From: Qipengyuania sphaerica
Lineage (GTDB): Bacteria > Pseudomonadota > Alphaproteobacteria > Sphingomonadales > Sphingomonadaceae
NCBI RefSeq assembly: GCF_019711595.1
Contig: NZ_JAIGNR010000001.1
Span: forward strand, 186,001 to 250,000
DNA length: 64,000 bases
Direction of reading: 5' to 3'
Each line of letters begins with the position of its first letter. Position 1 is the first letter of the stretch. The notes beneath the pieces are model-generated. The model ran no database searches. It was not told the DNA's origin and worked only from the letters and a program-made list of their open reading frames with translations. The translations under genes were made by a program, and so were the position numbers. This document shows positions 36,074-45,199 of the stretch, piece by piece.

Positions 36074-37363
36074 ATGGTGAAGCTGTCGGACCCGCTGGAA
36101 CTGCCCTGCGGAGCGACGCTTCCCAACCGCATCGCCAAGGGTGCTATGACCGAAGGGCTGGCCACGCCGGATGGCCGCCCGACGCCCGAGCTCGAGCGGC
36201 TTTACGGCATCTGGTCCGATGGCGGCGCGGGCATGCTGCTGACCGGCAATATCATCATCGACAAGGACCACCTCGAGAGGCCCGGCAACGTCGTGATCGA
36301 CCGCGAGCCCGATGCCGAAATGGCGGCGCGACTGGTGGCGTGGGCCAAGGCGGGGACGCGGGCGGGCAACCATCTCTGGGCCCAGATCAGTCACGGCGGA
36401 CGCCAGACCCCCAAGCTGGTCAATCCGGCACCCAAATCATCTTCCGATGTGGCGCTCGCCTTGCCTGGCGGCCAGTTCGGCCAGCCCGAACCGCTGACGA
36501 AAGGCGAAATTGCGGACTTGGTGAAACGCTGGGCGATCGCCGCGCGGGCCTGCAAGGATACCGGCTTCACCGGCGTGCAGGTGCATGGCGCGCACGGCTA
36601 TCTCGTCTCGCAATTCCTCAGTCCACGGGTGAACCTACGGGACGACGAATATGGCGGCAGCCTTGAAAACCGCGCGCGTTTCCTCCTGGAAATCGTTGCC
36701 TCCGTACGCGATTCCGTGGGCCCTGCGTTTCCGATATCGGTGAAGCTCAACAGCGCCGACTTCCAGAAAGGCGGGTTCGATTTCGAGGATAGCCTGCAGG
36801 TCGTCCAGTGGCTGGAGGCCGCCTCGGTCGATCTGATCGAGATATCGGGCGGCACCTACGAACAGCCCAAGCTGATGGGGATCGAAGGGGTGGAAGAGGA
36901 GCCGTTTCAGAACGTTGCGCCCACGACCGCCGCGCGCGAGGCTTATTTCGTCGATTTCGCCAAGGCGATGCAGGATGCCGTGTCGGTGCCCCTGATGGTG
37001 ACCGGTGGCTTTCGCACGCGGGCCGCAATGGAGCAGGCACTCGCTATCGGCGCGGCCGATGTGATCGGTCTCGGCCGTCCGCTGTGCGTCCAGACGGATG
37101 GGCCCAAGCAATTGATGGAGGGCGCCGACGATTTGCCGCGCTATGAGGATCGGGTCGACCTGCTGCCCGTGTGGCTCGGCTTCCTCAAACGCTTTCAGGT
37201 TATCAAGGCGGTGAGCGGTTTCGCCGGCATTTACTGGTTCTACCAGCAACTCTGGCTGCTGGGCCACGAGGGGCGAACCGACGAAAGTTTTTCGGTGATG
37301 CGCGCGTTGAGGCTGGTCGAGAACCGCAACAAGCGCATCATGGCTGCGCGGCGGGGCGCCTAA
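36074..37363 (+). CDS. NADH:flavin oxidoreductase, old yellow enzyme family
   Basis: A 429-residue FMN-binding barrel protein. Typical OYE features: WAQISHGGRQTP (substrate anion/His-containing loop), FTGVQVHGAHGYLVSQFLSP, RDDEYGGSLENRARFLLEIV, VTGGFRTRAAMEQAL and GLGRPL. It reduces activated alkenes, such as enoyl-type intermediates, and so fits the operon. Its 3' end overlaps the convergent gmk gene by 4 bases. Confidence 0.93.
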   Translation: MVKLSDPLELPCGATLPNRIAKGAMTEGLATPDGRPTPELERLYGIWSDGGAGMLLTGNIIIDKDHLERPGNVVIDREPDAEMAARLVAWAKAGTRAGNHLWAQISHGGRQTPKLVNPAPKSSSDVALALPGGQFGQPEPLTKGEIADLVKRWAIAARACKDTGFTGVQVHGAHGYLVSQFLSPRVNLRDDEYGGSLENRARFLLEIVASVRDSVGPAFPISVKLNSADFQKGGFDFEDSLQVVQWLEAASVDLIEISGGTYEQPKLMGIEGVEEEPFQNVAPTTAAREAYFVDFAKAMQDAVSVPLMVTGGFRTRAAMEQALAIGAADVIGLGRPLCVQTDGPKQLMEGADDLPRYEDRVDLLPVWLGFLKRFQVIKAVSGFAGIYWFYQQLWLLGHEGRTDESFSVMRALRLVENRNKRIMAARRGA

Positions 37364-38010
37364 GCCATCAATTCCCGCACGAAGGGGATCAGCCCCGTCT
37401 GGCGCGTCCGGCGCATGCGCTCGGCATCGAGCACTTCGCGCACTTTCGCAAAACACGCCTGTACATCGTCGTTGATCACGACATAGTCATATTCCGCCCA
37501 GTGGCTGATTTCGCCGCGGGCGCGTTCCATGCGGCTGTCGATCACCTCGGCGCTGTCCTGCGCGCGGGCTTCGAGGCGCTGGCGTAGCTCGGCAAGGCTC
37601 GGCGGCAGGATGAAGACGGTGACGACATCCTGGTCGTCCTTCTGTTTCAGCTGCTGCGTGCCCTGCCAGTCGATGTCGAAGAGGAAGTCCTGGCCCTCTT
37701 TGAGAGCGTTGCGGATGCGGCCCTTGGGCGTGCCGTAGCGATGGCCGAAGACGTGCGCCCATTCGTAGAAATCGTCTTCCTCGACCATCCGGTCGAAGGT
37801 GGCATCGTCGACGAAATAGTAATCCACGCCGTCCTTTTCGCCCGGGCGCGGAGGGCGGGTGGTGACGCTGACCGACAGCTTGATTGCCGGATCGGCCTCG
37901 AGCAGCATGCGGCTGATGGTGGTCTTGCCCGCCCCGCTGGGCGAGGAGAGGATAAACATCAGCCCGCGGCGGGCGAGTGCGTCTTCTTGTTTGTCGGTGG
38001 ATTCGGCCAT
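37360..38010 (-). CDS. gmk: guanylate kinase
   Basis: GMP kinase, making GDP from GMP and ATP. The 216-residue protein has the P-loop SSPSGAGKTT (residues 22-31), VSVTTRPPRPGEKDGVDYYFV (GMP binding), and DFLFDIDWQGTQQL. The ATG at 38010 (MAESTDKQED) gives a small N-terminal extension common in alphaproteobacteria. Longer frames upstream are not supported. Confidence 0.96.
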   Translation of the reverse strand: MAESTDKQEDALARRGLMFILSSPSGAGKTTISRMLLEADPAIKLSVSVTTRPPRPGEKDGVDYYFVDDATFDRMVEEDDFYEWAHVFGHRYGTPKGRIRNALKEGQDFLFDIDWQGTQQLKQKDDQDVVTVFILPPSLAELRQRLEARAQDSAEVIDSRMERARGEISHWAEYDYVVINDDVQACFAKVREVLDAERMRRTRQTGLIPFVRELMA

Positions 38011-38062
38011 GCGCGCTAGTGGCGCAAGGGGAGGGGCGGAATCAACCCCGACCGCGCCGGTT

Positions 38063-38500
38063 TCAAACGGCGGTCTCGCCCCTGGACTGTTTGCGCAGGG
38101 CCTTTTCGCCCTTGCGGCGCGAACTGCGGCGCGAGGTGCTGCGGTCGAAGATGACCTTGGCAAGCAACCCGCCGCCGACCAGCAGCGCGCCCGGTACGGA
38201 CTTGGTCGCGATCTTGGTCACGCCATATGCGGCCAGCGTCTGCACCAGCGAACGGTTCTCGACCACTTCCTTGGCGAACTTGCTGCCATATTGCCGACCG
38301 AGCAGTGCCTTTTCCAGCGTGTGGCGCGTCAGTCTTCCTGCGCTGCGCAGCAGGATATCGTTGATAATCAGGTTGGTCGACGGATTGGTGCTGGGCCCGG
38401 GCACGCCGTTTTCGTCCGACCACTCGCGCTCGACGCGCGCAATTCCGTCGCTCACCTTGTCGGTAAGGTGGTTCGGTGCCTCTTTGCTCGATAGTCCCAT
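38063..38500 (-). CDS. hypothetical protein of 145 residues
   Basis: From ATG 38500 the protein is MGLSSKEAPNHLTDKVSDGIARV... It contains a helical region (INDILLRSAGRLTRHTLEKALLG), a hydrophobic-ish LVGGGLLAKVIFD segment and a strongly basic tail (RRSSRRKGEKALRKQSRG). The basic tail could contact nucleic acid or membrane. No family is recognised. It sits between gmk and sspB on the same strand. Confidence 0.65.
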   Translation of the reverse strand: MGLSSKEAPNHLTDKVSDGIARVEREWSDENGVPGPSTNPSTNLIINDILLRSAGRLTRHTLEKALLGRQYGSKFAKEVVENRSLVQTLAAYGVTKIATKSVPGALLVGGGLLAKVIFDRSTSRRSSRRKGEKALRKQSRGETAV

Positions 38501-38540
38501 GCCTGCCCCGTTGCTGTGGCGGGCCGCGAAGGGCCAGCGC

Positions 38541-39041
38541 CTAGTTCTTCCGGCCGAAATCGACCGTGACGACATTCGAGCCGTCTTCCGCACCTTCAAC
38601 GGGCAGGCCATCGGCCTGTTCCTCGTCATTGCCCGCCTCATCCGTCGGGGCAGGCGCCATGTCGGCGACAGTGGCCTGGAACTGCAGCCCGAAATCGACC
38701 GCCGGATCGACGAATTGCGTGATCGCCGAATAGGGAATGTCGAGCTCTGCCGGGATCTGGTTGAACGACAGGCCGACCGAAAAACCGTCTTCGCGCACGT
38801 TCAGGTCCCAGAACTTGTTCTGGAGCACGATCGTCATCTCGTCGGGGAAGCGTTCGCGCAGGTGTACCGGGATCGACACGCCCGGAGCGTGCGTCTTGAA
38901 AGTGATGTAGAAGTGGTGAGCGCCGGGCAATTCGCTGCCGCCCTGTTCGATTTCGCCGAGCACCCGGCCAACCACGGCGCGCAGGGCTTCCTGCACGATC
39001 GTGTCGTAAGGGATGAGGCTGTCTGGCGTATCTTCGCTCAT
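38541..39041 (-). CDS. sspB: SspB-family ClpXP adaptor protein
   Basis: A 166-residue stringent-starvation-protein-B-like adaptor that delivers ssrA-tagged and other substrates to ClpXP. The core has LPGAHHFYITFKTHAPGVSIPVHLRERFPDEMTIVLQNKFWDLNV and GVSLSFNQIPAELDIPYSAI-like sheets; the acidic linker and final VVTVDFGRKN match the ClpX-binding tail of SspB proteins. ATG 39041 (MSEDTPDSL) fits alphaproteobacterial SspB; the region upstream is not conserved. It is divergent from hisB. Confidence 0.92.
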   Translation of the reverse strand: MSEDTPDSLIPYDTIVQEALRAVVGRVLGEIEQGGSELPGAHHFYITFKTHAPGVSIPVHLRERFPDEMTIVLQNKFWDLNVREDGFSVGLSFNQIPAELDIPYSAITQFVDPAVDFGLQFQATVADMAPAPTDEAGNDEEQADGLPVEGAEDGSNVVTVDFGRKN

Positions 39042-39155
39042 GCCGCGCAAATTGGAACCGCGCGCGGCTGCGGTCAAGCGGTTTAAGGTGGTCTTTACCC
39101 TATCGATAGTTGCAATTCCTTGCGCGCGGTGACGAGCCGCCTATAGGCTCCACCC

Positions 39156-39749
39156 ATGCGAACAGGCCGTATCGAAAGAAACACCGAGGAAACCAAAATC
39201 CTGGTCGAGGTGAACCTCCACGGGACGGGCAAATACGATGTGTCCACCGGGATCGGCTTCCTCGACCATATGGTCGAACAGGTTTCGAAGCATTCGCTGA
39301 TCGACGTGACCATGAAGGTGAATGGCGATTTGCATGTCGACCAGCACCACACGACCGAGGATTCGGCGCTGGCGCTGGGCCAGGCGCTGGCCGAAGCGCT
39401 CGGCGACAAGGGCGGGATCGCGCGGTATGGCAGCGCCTATTCGCCGATGGACGAGACGCTGGCGCGCGTGGCGCTCGATATCTCGGGGCGCCCCTATCTC
39501 GTTTGGAAGGCCGGGTTCAGCCAGGAAAAGCTGGGCGAATGGGACACCGAGCTGATCGAACACTGGTTCCATTCGGTGGCGCAGACCTGCGGGCTGACGC
39601 TGCATGTCGAACTGCTCTACGGCACCAACAACCACCATATCTGCGAGGCTATCTACAAGGGCTTCGCCCGCGCCATGCGCGCGGCGGTAGAGATCGACCC
39701 TCGCAAGGGCGGTGCCATTCCTTCGACCAAGGGACAATTGGGTGGTTGA
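39156..39749 (+). CDS. hisB: imidazoleglycerol-phosphate dehydratase
   Basis: HisB dehydrates imidazole-glycerol phosphate to imidazole-acetol phosphate in histidine synthesis. The 197-residue protein has the doubled metal-binding repeat: [17 protein letters not shown] with [15 protein letters not shown], and later [20 protein letters not shown]. It is first of the his run, near a CTATAG -10-like sequence at 39141-39146 preceding ATG 39156. Monofunctional (no phosphatase part). The following gene overlaps its end. Confidence 0.96.
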   Translation: MRTGRIERNTEETKILVEVNLHGTGKYDVSTGIGFLDHMVEQVSKHSLIDVTMKVNGDLHVDQHHTTEDSALALGQALAEALGDKGGIARYGSAYSPMDETLARVALDISGRPYLVWKAGFSQEKLGEWDTELIEHWFHSVAQTCGLTLHVELLYGTNNHHICEAIYKGFARAMRAAVEIDPRKGGAIPSTKGQLGG

Positions 39750-40008
39750 GATCGAGATTCGAACCGGGGATCCCAGAGCGTCCGTCCGCTCCATTGTTGC
39801 AGTTTTGACAGAACTTCAGGCGATCAAAGGCGAGGGTGGCCAGGGGCATGCCGGATCCGTCGATGCCGTTTGGCGCAGCTGGACACTCGACACCGGAGAT
39901 CGCATTGAAATCTGGTCCGATAACTGGACGCCGTTGTCGCTTCGCGGTGAGATCGAAGTGTTAGATCGAATTATCAGCCTTTGCGGATTGGAACGGGTTA
40001 ATGGCTGA
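39742..40008 (+). CDS. uncharacterised small protein inside the his operon
   Basis: An 88-residue frame starting at GTG 39742 overlaps the last bases of hisB and runs into hisH, overlapping its start by 8 bases. Its pattern ([33 protein letters not shown]... [35 protein letters not shown]) alternates strands and helices. No family is known to me. The tight overlaps on both sides suggest it is translated as part of the operon. Confidence 0.55.
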   Translation: MVEIEIRTGDPRASVRSIVAVLTELQAIKGEGGQGHAGSVDAVWRSWTLDTGDRIEIWSDNWTPLSLRGEIEVLDRIISLCGLERVNG

Positions 40009-40627
40009 GGTTATCGCGCTGGTTGATTACGGCGCGGGCAATCTGCATTCGGTCGAGAACGCGCTGCGGCGGGTCGGTGCTGAAGTGAAGGTCACCGCCG
40101 ATCCCGATGTGCTGCGCGCGGCCGACCGGATCGTCCTGCCGGGCGTGGGGAGCTTCGGAGCCTGCGCGGCTGGCCTGCGCGCCGAGAAGGGCGCGATCGA
40201 GGCGATGCACGAGCGCGTCTTCGTGGGCGGCGCACCGTTTCTCGGCATTTGCGTCGGCATGCAATTGCTGGCGACGCGCGGGCTCGAACATGGCGAGACG
40301 CCGGGGCTGGACTGGATCGAGGGCGAAGTGCGCCTGGTCCAGCCGACCGACACCAGCGTGAAGGTGCCGCATATGGGCTGGAACGATGTAGCGATCACCC
40401 CGCACGCCAAGGGGCACGATGTGGTCGAGCCGGGCGAGGCCTATTTCCTCCATTCCTATCATTTTCACGCAAACAGCGGGAAGGATGTGCTTGCCATGAC
40501 CGATCATGGCGGAGGACTGGTGGCAGCCGTTGGCCGCGACAATATCCTCGGCGTGCAATTCCATCCCGAGAAGAGCCAGAGCTACGGATTGCAACTTCTC
40601 TCTCGTTTCCTGGAGTGGCGGCCATGA
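40001..40627 (+). CDS. hisH: imidazole glycerol phosphate synthase, glutaminase subunit
   Basis: The 208-residue class I glutamine amidotransferase releases ammonia for HisF. The nucleophile Cys is in FLGICVGMQLL, with the His and Glu in GVQFHPEKSQ. The DYGAGNLHSVENALRRVG start is canonical. It overlaps the small gene upstream by 8 bases and hisA downstream by 4. Confidence 0.96.
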   Translation: MAEVIALVDYGAGNLHSVENALRRVGAEVKVTADPDVLRAADRIVLPGVGSFGACAAGLRAEKGAIEAMHERVFVGGAPFLGICVGMQLLATRGLEHGETPGLDWIEGEVRLVQPTDTSVKVPHMGWNDVAITPHAKGHDVVEPGEAYFLHSYHFHANSGKDVLAMTDHGGGLVAAVGRDNILGVQFHPEKSQSYGLQLLSRFLEWRP

Positions 40628-41352
40628 TCGTCTTCCCCGCAATCGACTTAAAGGCCGGACAGGTCGTGCGCCTTGCCGAAGGCGATATGGACCGCGCCAC
40701 CGTCTATGGCGACAACCCGGCCGCGCAGGCGACCATCTTCGCCGAGGCAGGCGCGCAGCATCTGCACGTAGTCGATCTCGATGGGTCCTTCGTCGGATCG
40801 GCGCAGAACCGAGAGGCGGTCGAGCAGATCGTCGCGGCCTTCCCCGCCCACGTCCAACTGGGCGGCGGCATCCGCAAGCGCGAGGATGTCGAGGGCTGGT
40901 TCGATGCGGGCGTATCGCGCATCGTGATGGGCTCGGCGGCCTTGAAGGATCCCGAGTTCGTCAAGGACATGGCGCGCGAATTCGAGGGCGGCATCGTGGT
41001 CGCGGTTGACGCAAAAGACGGCATGGTCGCGACCGAGGGCTGGGCGGATGTCTCCGATGTCCCCGTGGTCGACCTCGCCCGCAGGTTCGAGGATGCGGGC
41101 GTCGCGGCACTGCTCTTTACTGACATCGGACGCGACGGGCTGCTCAAGGGAGTGAACCTCGAGGCGACGGTGGACCTGGCCCGCCAGGTCGACATTCCCG
41201 TTATCGCCAGCGGCGGGGTGAAGGGGCTGGACGACATCCACGTCCTCTCGCTTCATGCGAATGAGGGGATAGAGGGCGTGATTACCGGTCGCGCGCTCTA
41301 TGACGGGCGGCTGGACCTTGCCGCCGCCCTTGCGGTGGCGGCGCGCTCATGA
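40624..41352 (+). CDS. hisA: phosphoribosylformimino-5-aminoimidazole carboxamide ribotide isomerase
   Basis: A 242-residue TIM-barrel isomerase. FPAIDLKAGQVVRL, LGGGIRKREDVEGWFDAGVSRIVMGSAAL, DAKDGMVATEGW and ASGGVKGLDDI are typical; the Asp in AIDLK and the Asp in FTDIGRDG are the catalytic acids. Coupled to hisH by ATGA and to the next gene by a 4-base overlap. Confidence 0.96.
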   Translation: MIVFPAIDLKAGQVVRLAEGDMDRATVYGDNPAAQATIFAEAGAQHLHVVDLDGSFVGSAQNREAVEQIVAAFPAHVQLGGGIRKREDVEGWFDAGVSRIVMGSAALKDPEFVKDMAREFEGGIVVAVDAKDGMVATEGWADVSDVPVVDLARRFEDAGVAALLFTDIGRDGLLKGVNLEATVDLARQVDIPVIASGGVKGLDDIHVLSLHANEGIEGVITGRALYDGRLDLAAALAVAARS

Positions 41353-41762
41353 CTGGCGCAATCGCCACCCTCGTCATCGTTTTCGCTCTCATCTGGATGC
41401 TGCGAAAGGCGAAGAATTCGTCGAGCGTCATCATCACCGAACCCGGCGTACTCAAGACGCACGACGTGGAATGCAAATTTCGATCCGAAGCAGGCTATCA
41501 TGGCGATCTCGATCAGTCGCGCTGGAGCGACGGGCAGGAGCGATTTTCGCTAAACTTGCGCAGACTTCCCGGACGCTACAGCGGGCCTGTCAGGTTACTT
41601 TACAAGGGCGCACATGTTGCGGACTTCGAGGCGAAATTCGGCAAGGTTGCCTTCGGAGCGAAAGGGATGGTCAACGACGGCAAGCCGCAGTTCGATATAG
41701 GAGAGGAAGTGCGGCTCGAATTCGGCGAGCAGGTGCTTACCGGAACGGTGGAGCCAGACTGA
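41349..41762 (+). CDS. membrane-anchored protein of unknown function in the his operon
   Basis: A 137-residue protein with an N-terminal transmembrane segment (AIATLVIVFALIWMLRKAK) and a soluble strand-rich domain (VECKFRSEAGYHGDLDQSRWSDGQERFSLNLRRLPGRYSG, ADFEAKFGKVAFGAKGMV). No family recognised. It is linked to hisA by a 4-base overlap and to the next gene by TGATG. Confidence 0.7.
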   Translation: MTGAIATLVIVFALIWMLRKAKNSSSVIITEPGVLKTHDVECKFRSEAGYHGDLDQSRWSDGQERFSLNLRRLPGRYSGPVRLLYKGAHVADFEAKFGKVAFGAKGMVNDGKPQFDIGEEVRLEFGEQVLTGTVEPD

Positions 41763-41986
41763 TGATCATCTTCGAACTCCTCTTCGTTGTAATAGTCCTC
41801 GCGCTGCTTGCTGGCCAATCGCGTATCGTGCTGCGGGCCTGGAATTTACGGACCGCGGGCGGCAGAAATCCGGCCGTCCTTGCCGATGAGCCGGCGCGCT
41901 TCTTCATAAACTTCGGCTTCGAAATCTTTCTCATGCTACTTGTCCTCTGGTATTTTTCCGGCGTTGTCTGGACGTGGCTGACATGA
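41762..41986 (+). CDS. small two-helix membrane protein in the his operon
   Basis: A 74-residue protein with two transmembrane helices: [22 protein letters not shown] and [25 protein letters not shown]. No family recognised. It starts at ATG 41762, overlapping the stop of the preceding gene, and its TGA overlaps the ATG of hisF (41983), so the three form a coupled block with the membrane-anchored protein. Confidence 0.65.
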   Translation: MIIFELLFVVIVLALLAGQSRIVLRAWNLRTAGGRNPAVLADEPARFFINFGFEIFLMLLVLWYFSGVVWTWLT

Positions 41987-42756
41987 CTGTCCGTATCCGC
42001 GTCATCCCCTGCCTCGACGTGCGCGACGGGCGTGTGGTGAAGGGCGTCAACTTCGTCGACCTCAAGGATGCGGGCGATCCGGTCGAGCAGGCGCAGGCCT
42101 ATGACCGTGCCGGGGCGGACGAGCTGTGCTTCCTCGATATCTCCGCCAGCCACGAAGGGCGCGGTACGCTGCTCGACATGGTGCGGCGCACGGCGGCCGT
42201 GTGCTTCATGCCGCTGACCGTCGGGGGCGGGGTGCGCTGCGTCGAGGATGCGCGCGCGCTTCTGCTGGCAGGCGCGGACAAGGTGGCGGTCAATTCCGCA
42301 GCCGTCTCGCGGCCTGAACTGGTGCGCGAAATCGCCGAGAAATTCGGCAGCCAGTGCGTCGTCGCCAGCGTCGATGCGCGTGCCAGGACCGAGGGCGAGG
42401 GTTTTCGCGGCTGGGAGATCTACACCCACGGCGGGCGCAAACCGACCGGCATCGATGCGGTCGAACATGCGCAGCGACTGGCCGAACTAGGCGCAGGCGA
42501 ACTGCTCGTCACCTCGATGGATGGCGACGGGACCAAGCAGGGCTACGACCTCGAATTGACTCGCGCGATTGCCGACAGTGTATCGGTCCCCGTCATTGCC
42601 AGCGGCGGCGTCGGCACGCTCGACCACCTCGTCGAAGGGGTGACACAGGGCCATGCCAGCGCCGTGCTCGCCGCCTCGATCTTTCATTTCGGCCAGCATT
42701 CGATCGGCGAGGCGCACCGCGCCTTGCGTGCGGCAGGCTTGCCCGCGCGCGGATGA
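41983..42756 (+). CDS. hisF: imidazole glycerol phosphate synthase, cyclase subunit
   Basis: A 257-residue TIM-barrel partner of His[95 protein letters not shown] and [11 protein letters not shown] are diagnostic. The ATG at 41983 is preferred to the GTG at 41974 because the protein then begins [13 protein letters not shown] like most HisF proteins. Confidence 0.97.
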   Translation: MTVRIRVIPCLDVRDGRVVKGVNFVDLKDAGDPVEQAQAYDRAGADELCFLDISASHEGRGTLLDMVRRTAAVCFMPLTVGGGVRCVEDARALLLAGADKVAVNSAAVSRPELVREIAEKFGSQCVVASVDARARTEGEGFRGWEIYTHGGRKPTGIDAVEHAQRLAELGAGELLVTSMDGDGTKQGYDLELTRAIADSVSVPVIASGGVGTLDHLVEGVTQGHASAVLAASIFHFGQHSIGEAHRALRAAGLPARG

Positions 42757-42774
42757 CACAGGTAGGATAGCGCC

Positions 42775-43098
42775 ATGGACACCCTCACCCGCCTCGAAGC
42801 CACGATCGACGAACGCCGCCGGGCCCATCCGGGCGAAAGCTATGTCGCACACCTCAACCATCGCGGATTGCCGATCATGGTGCGCAAGTTCGGCGAGGAG
42901 GCGGTCGAAACCTGCGTGGCGGCGCTATCGGGCAGCAGGGAGGAGCTGATCCTCGAAGCGGCCGACAGCATCTTCCACCTGATGGTCGTGCTCGCCGCCA
43001 AGGGCATTTCGCTCGAAGAAGTCATGGGCGAGCTCGAGAGGCGCGAGGGCGTGTCGGGGCATGAGGAAAAGGCGAGCAGGAAGCCGGAGGAGCAATAG
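42775..43098 (+). CDS. hisE: phosphoribosyl-ATP diphosphatase
   Basis: A 107-residue MazG-fold enzyme converting PR-ATP to PR-AMP. MVRKFGEEAVETCVAALSGSREELILEAADSIFHLMVVLAAKGISLEEVMGELERREG carries the acidic Mg-binding residues (EE and D). It is separate from HisI. It follows hisF by 18 bases. Confidence 0.95.
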   Translation: MDTLTRLEATIDERRRAHPGESYVAHLNHRGLPIMVRKFGEEAVETCVAALSGSREELILEAADSIFHLMVVLAAKGISLEEVMGELERREGVSGHEEKASRKPEEQ

Positions 43099-43102
43099 CC
43101 GC

Positions 43103-43483
43103 ATGCCGATCGATCCCACGCAGTCCTATGACGACAACAATATCTTCGCGAAAATCCTGCGCGGCGAAATCCCCTCGACCAAGGTTTACGAGGATGAATG
43201 GGCCTTCGCTTTCGAGGACATCAACCCGCAGGCCGAAGTGCACACGCTGGTCATCCCCAAGGGGCGCTATGTCAGCTGGGACGACTTCAGCGAGAAGGCT
43301 CCGGCAGAGGAGATCGCGGGCTTCGTGCGTGCGGTCGGCAAGGTCGCGCGCGACAAGGGGCTGGTCGAACCGGGCTACCGGATGATGGCCAATATCGGCG
43401 CGCATGGCGGACAGGAAGTTCCGCACCTGCATGTCCATATCTTCGGCGGGCAGCCATTGGGCCCGATGATTGCGCGCCGTTAG
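43103..43483 (+). CDS. HIT-family hydrolase (HinT-like)
   Basis: A 126-residue histidine-triad protein: FAKILRGEIPSTKVYEDEWAFAFEDINPQAEVHTLVIPK at the start and HLHVHIFGGQPLGPM near the end, with the HxHxH motif complete. HinT proteins hydrolyse adenosine phosphoramidates. Located 4 bases after hisE; this arrangement is common in alphaproteobacteria. Confidence 0.93.
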   Translation: MPIDPTQSYDDNNIFAKILRGEIPSTKVYEDEWAFAFEDINPQAEVHTLVIPKGRYVSWDDFSEKAPAEEIAGFVRAVGKVARDKGLVEPGYRMMANIGAHGGQEVPHLHVHIFGGQPLGPMIARR

Positions 43484-43552
43484 TCGCTCGCCAGACTCGG
43501 TTCGTCGTTTGGCGTTGCACCGCGAGTCCGCGCTACGCTAGACGCGCAAGCA

Positions 43553-44011
43553 ATGGACGCGAGGCCCAATCCCCCCGACGGCGTAATCGATGGCGACACG
43601 CATCTCTATGCCGTGCGCGCCTATTACGAGGACACCGATCTTTCAGGCATAGTCTACCATGCCAATTACCTGCGCTGGTTCGAGCGCGCCCGCTCCGACC
43701 TCTTGCGCCGTCTCGATATCGACCAGCGCGCCGCGATCGAGGAAGGCGGGGGCGCCTATGCCGTTTCGGAGATTAACCTCAAGTATTTGCGCCCCGCTAA
43801 GCTTGACGACGACATCACCATCGAAACCCGCTGCACCGAGCTGAAGGCCGCATCCTGCCGGATGCACCAGAAAGCTTTTCGCGCAGAAGAATTGCTGGCC
43901 GAGGCACACTTGCGCGTCGGTTTCGTTTCACCGAATGGGCGGCCGATCCGGCAGCCCGAGGAATGGCGCGCGGCATTCGCGCGTTTCGTCCAGTCACCAG
44001 AGGACCAATGA
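43553..44011 (+). CDS. ybgC: tol-pal system-associated acyl-CoA thioesterase
   Basis: A 152-residue hot-dog thioesterase: VRAYYEDTDLSGIVYHANYLRWFERARSDLLRR with the active-site Asp of YYEDTD and the YHANYLR signature. It opens the Tol-Pal operon, as in many proteobacteria, and hydrolyses short acyl-CoA or acyl-ACP. Its last 4 bases overlap tolQ. Confidence 0.94.
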   Translation: MDARPNPPDGVIDGDTHLYAVRAYYEDTDLSGIVYHANYLRWFERARSDLLRRLDIDQRAAIEEGGGAYAVSEINLKYLRPAKLDDDITIETRCTELKAASCRMHQKAFRAEELLAEAHLRVGFVSPNGRPIRQPEEWRAAFARFVQSPEDQ

Positions 44012-44706
44012 CCGCACTTTCACTTATTTCTGTCGGCGCGCCTACCCGGCTCGACCCGGTGCAGCTCTTCCTCGATGCCGATATCGTCGTGCAGGCGGTG
44101 ATGGCGGGCCTGATCCTCGCCAGCATCTGGGTGTGGATGATCATCGTTTCCTTCAGCCTGCGCATGCGAAAGCTGAAAGAGGTGCAGTCGCGCTACGAGA
44201 CCGAATTCTGGCAGGCCGACCAGTTCGACAGTTTCATGTCCGAACGCGCCAACAAGGACATTCCCTCCGCCCGCGTTGCCCAGGCCGGGGTTGCCGAATG
44301 GCGCCGCTCGACCAAGGGCGAGGTGCGTGACCGCGAGGCAGTGCGCAGCCGGATATTCGCCGCGATGGACAGCCAGGTCGCGCAGGAAGCCGACGATATT
44401 GCCGAGCGATTGAACTTTCTTGCGACTGTCGGCGCGGTTGCACCATTTGTGGGCCTGTTCGGGACCGTGTGGGGCATCATGAACAGCTTCTTCCAGATCG
44501 GCGCGCAGGAAAGCTCCTCGCTCGCCGTGGTCGCACCGGGTATTTCGGAAGCTCTGTTCGCGACCGCCATCGGGCTGTTTGCCGCCATCCCTGCGGTGAT
44601 TGCCTATAACCGTTTCAGCCATACTGTAGAGCGGTTTGAAAGTCGCCTCCACCGCTTCGCCGACAAGCTCCACGCCAGCTTCAGCCGCCAGCTGGAGCAG
44701 CGCTGA
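44008..44706 (+). CDS. tolQ: Tol-Pal system proton channel subunit TolQ
   Basis: A 232-residue inner-membrane protein of the ExbB/MotA/TolQ family. Three transmembrane parts: VMAGLILASIWVWMIIVSFSL; LNFLATVGAVAPFVGLFGTVWGIMNSFF (with the conserved channel GTVWGIM); ISEALFATAIGLFAAIPAVIAYN. ATG 44008 overlaps ybgC (ATGA). With TolR it powers outer-membrane constriction during division. Confidence 0.96.
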   Translation: MTALSLISVGAPTRLDPVQLFLDADIVVQAVMAGLILASIWVWMIIVSFSLRMRKLKEVQSRYETEFWQADQFDSFMSERANKDIPSARVAQAGVAEWRRSTKGEVRDREAVRSRIFAAMDSQVAQEADDIAERLNFLATVGAVAPFVGLFGTVWGIMNSFFQIGAQESSSLAVVAPGISEALFATAIGLFAAIPAVIAYNRFSHTVERFESRLHRFADKLHASFSRQLEQR

Positions 44707-44707
44707 C

Positions 44708-45187
44708 ATGGCGATGGCGCTCGGTTCCGGTAAAGGCACGCGCCGCCGGAGAGGTCGCGGCGGTCGGCGGCCTATGTCCGAAATCAACGTCACGCCCTTC
44801 GTCGACGTGATGCTGGTGCTGCTGATCATCTTCATGGTTACGGCCCCGCTGCTCACCGCAGGCGTGCCGATCCAGTTGCCTGACAGCCGCGCCAATGCGC
44901 TGCCGCAGGAACAGCAGCAGGTCTCGATCAGCATCGATAGCCAAGGCTATGTCTATATCGACGACGACCAGGTGCCGGTGGGCGGATTGCCGCAGGCGCT
45001 CGAAGCGATCCCGCAAGTCGGCGAGGGTCCCGATGTGACGCTGCGCGCCGACCGCGCGCTGGACTACGGCCGGGTGATGGCAGTGATGGGCGAGCTCAAT
45101 CGCGCCGGTCTCAACCGTATTTCGCTGGTTACCAACGGCGGGCAAGCTTCGCCGCCGGTCAACGCCGGTTCAGCTAGCGAGGAATAG
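44708..45187 (+). CDS. tolR: Tol-Pal system protein TolR
   Basis: A 159-residue ExbD/TolR protein: short cytoplasmic basic region, transmembrane helix INVTPFVDVMLVLLIIFMVTAPLL with the proton-carrying Asp in PFVDVML, then a periplasmic domain with DVTLRADRALDYGRVMAVMGELNRAGL. Starts one base after the tolQ stop. Confidence 0.95.
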   Translation: MAMALGSGKGTRRRRGRGGRRPMSEINVTPFVDVMLVLLIIFMVTAPLLTAGVPIQLPDSRANALPQEQQQVSISIDSQGYVYIDDDQVPVGGLPQALEAIPQVGEGPDVTLRADRALDYGRVMAVMGELNRAGLNRISLVTNGGQASPPVNAGSASEE

Positions 45188-45199
45188 CCAGCGCGTAAG

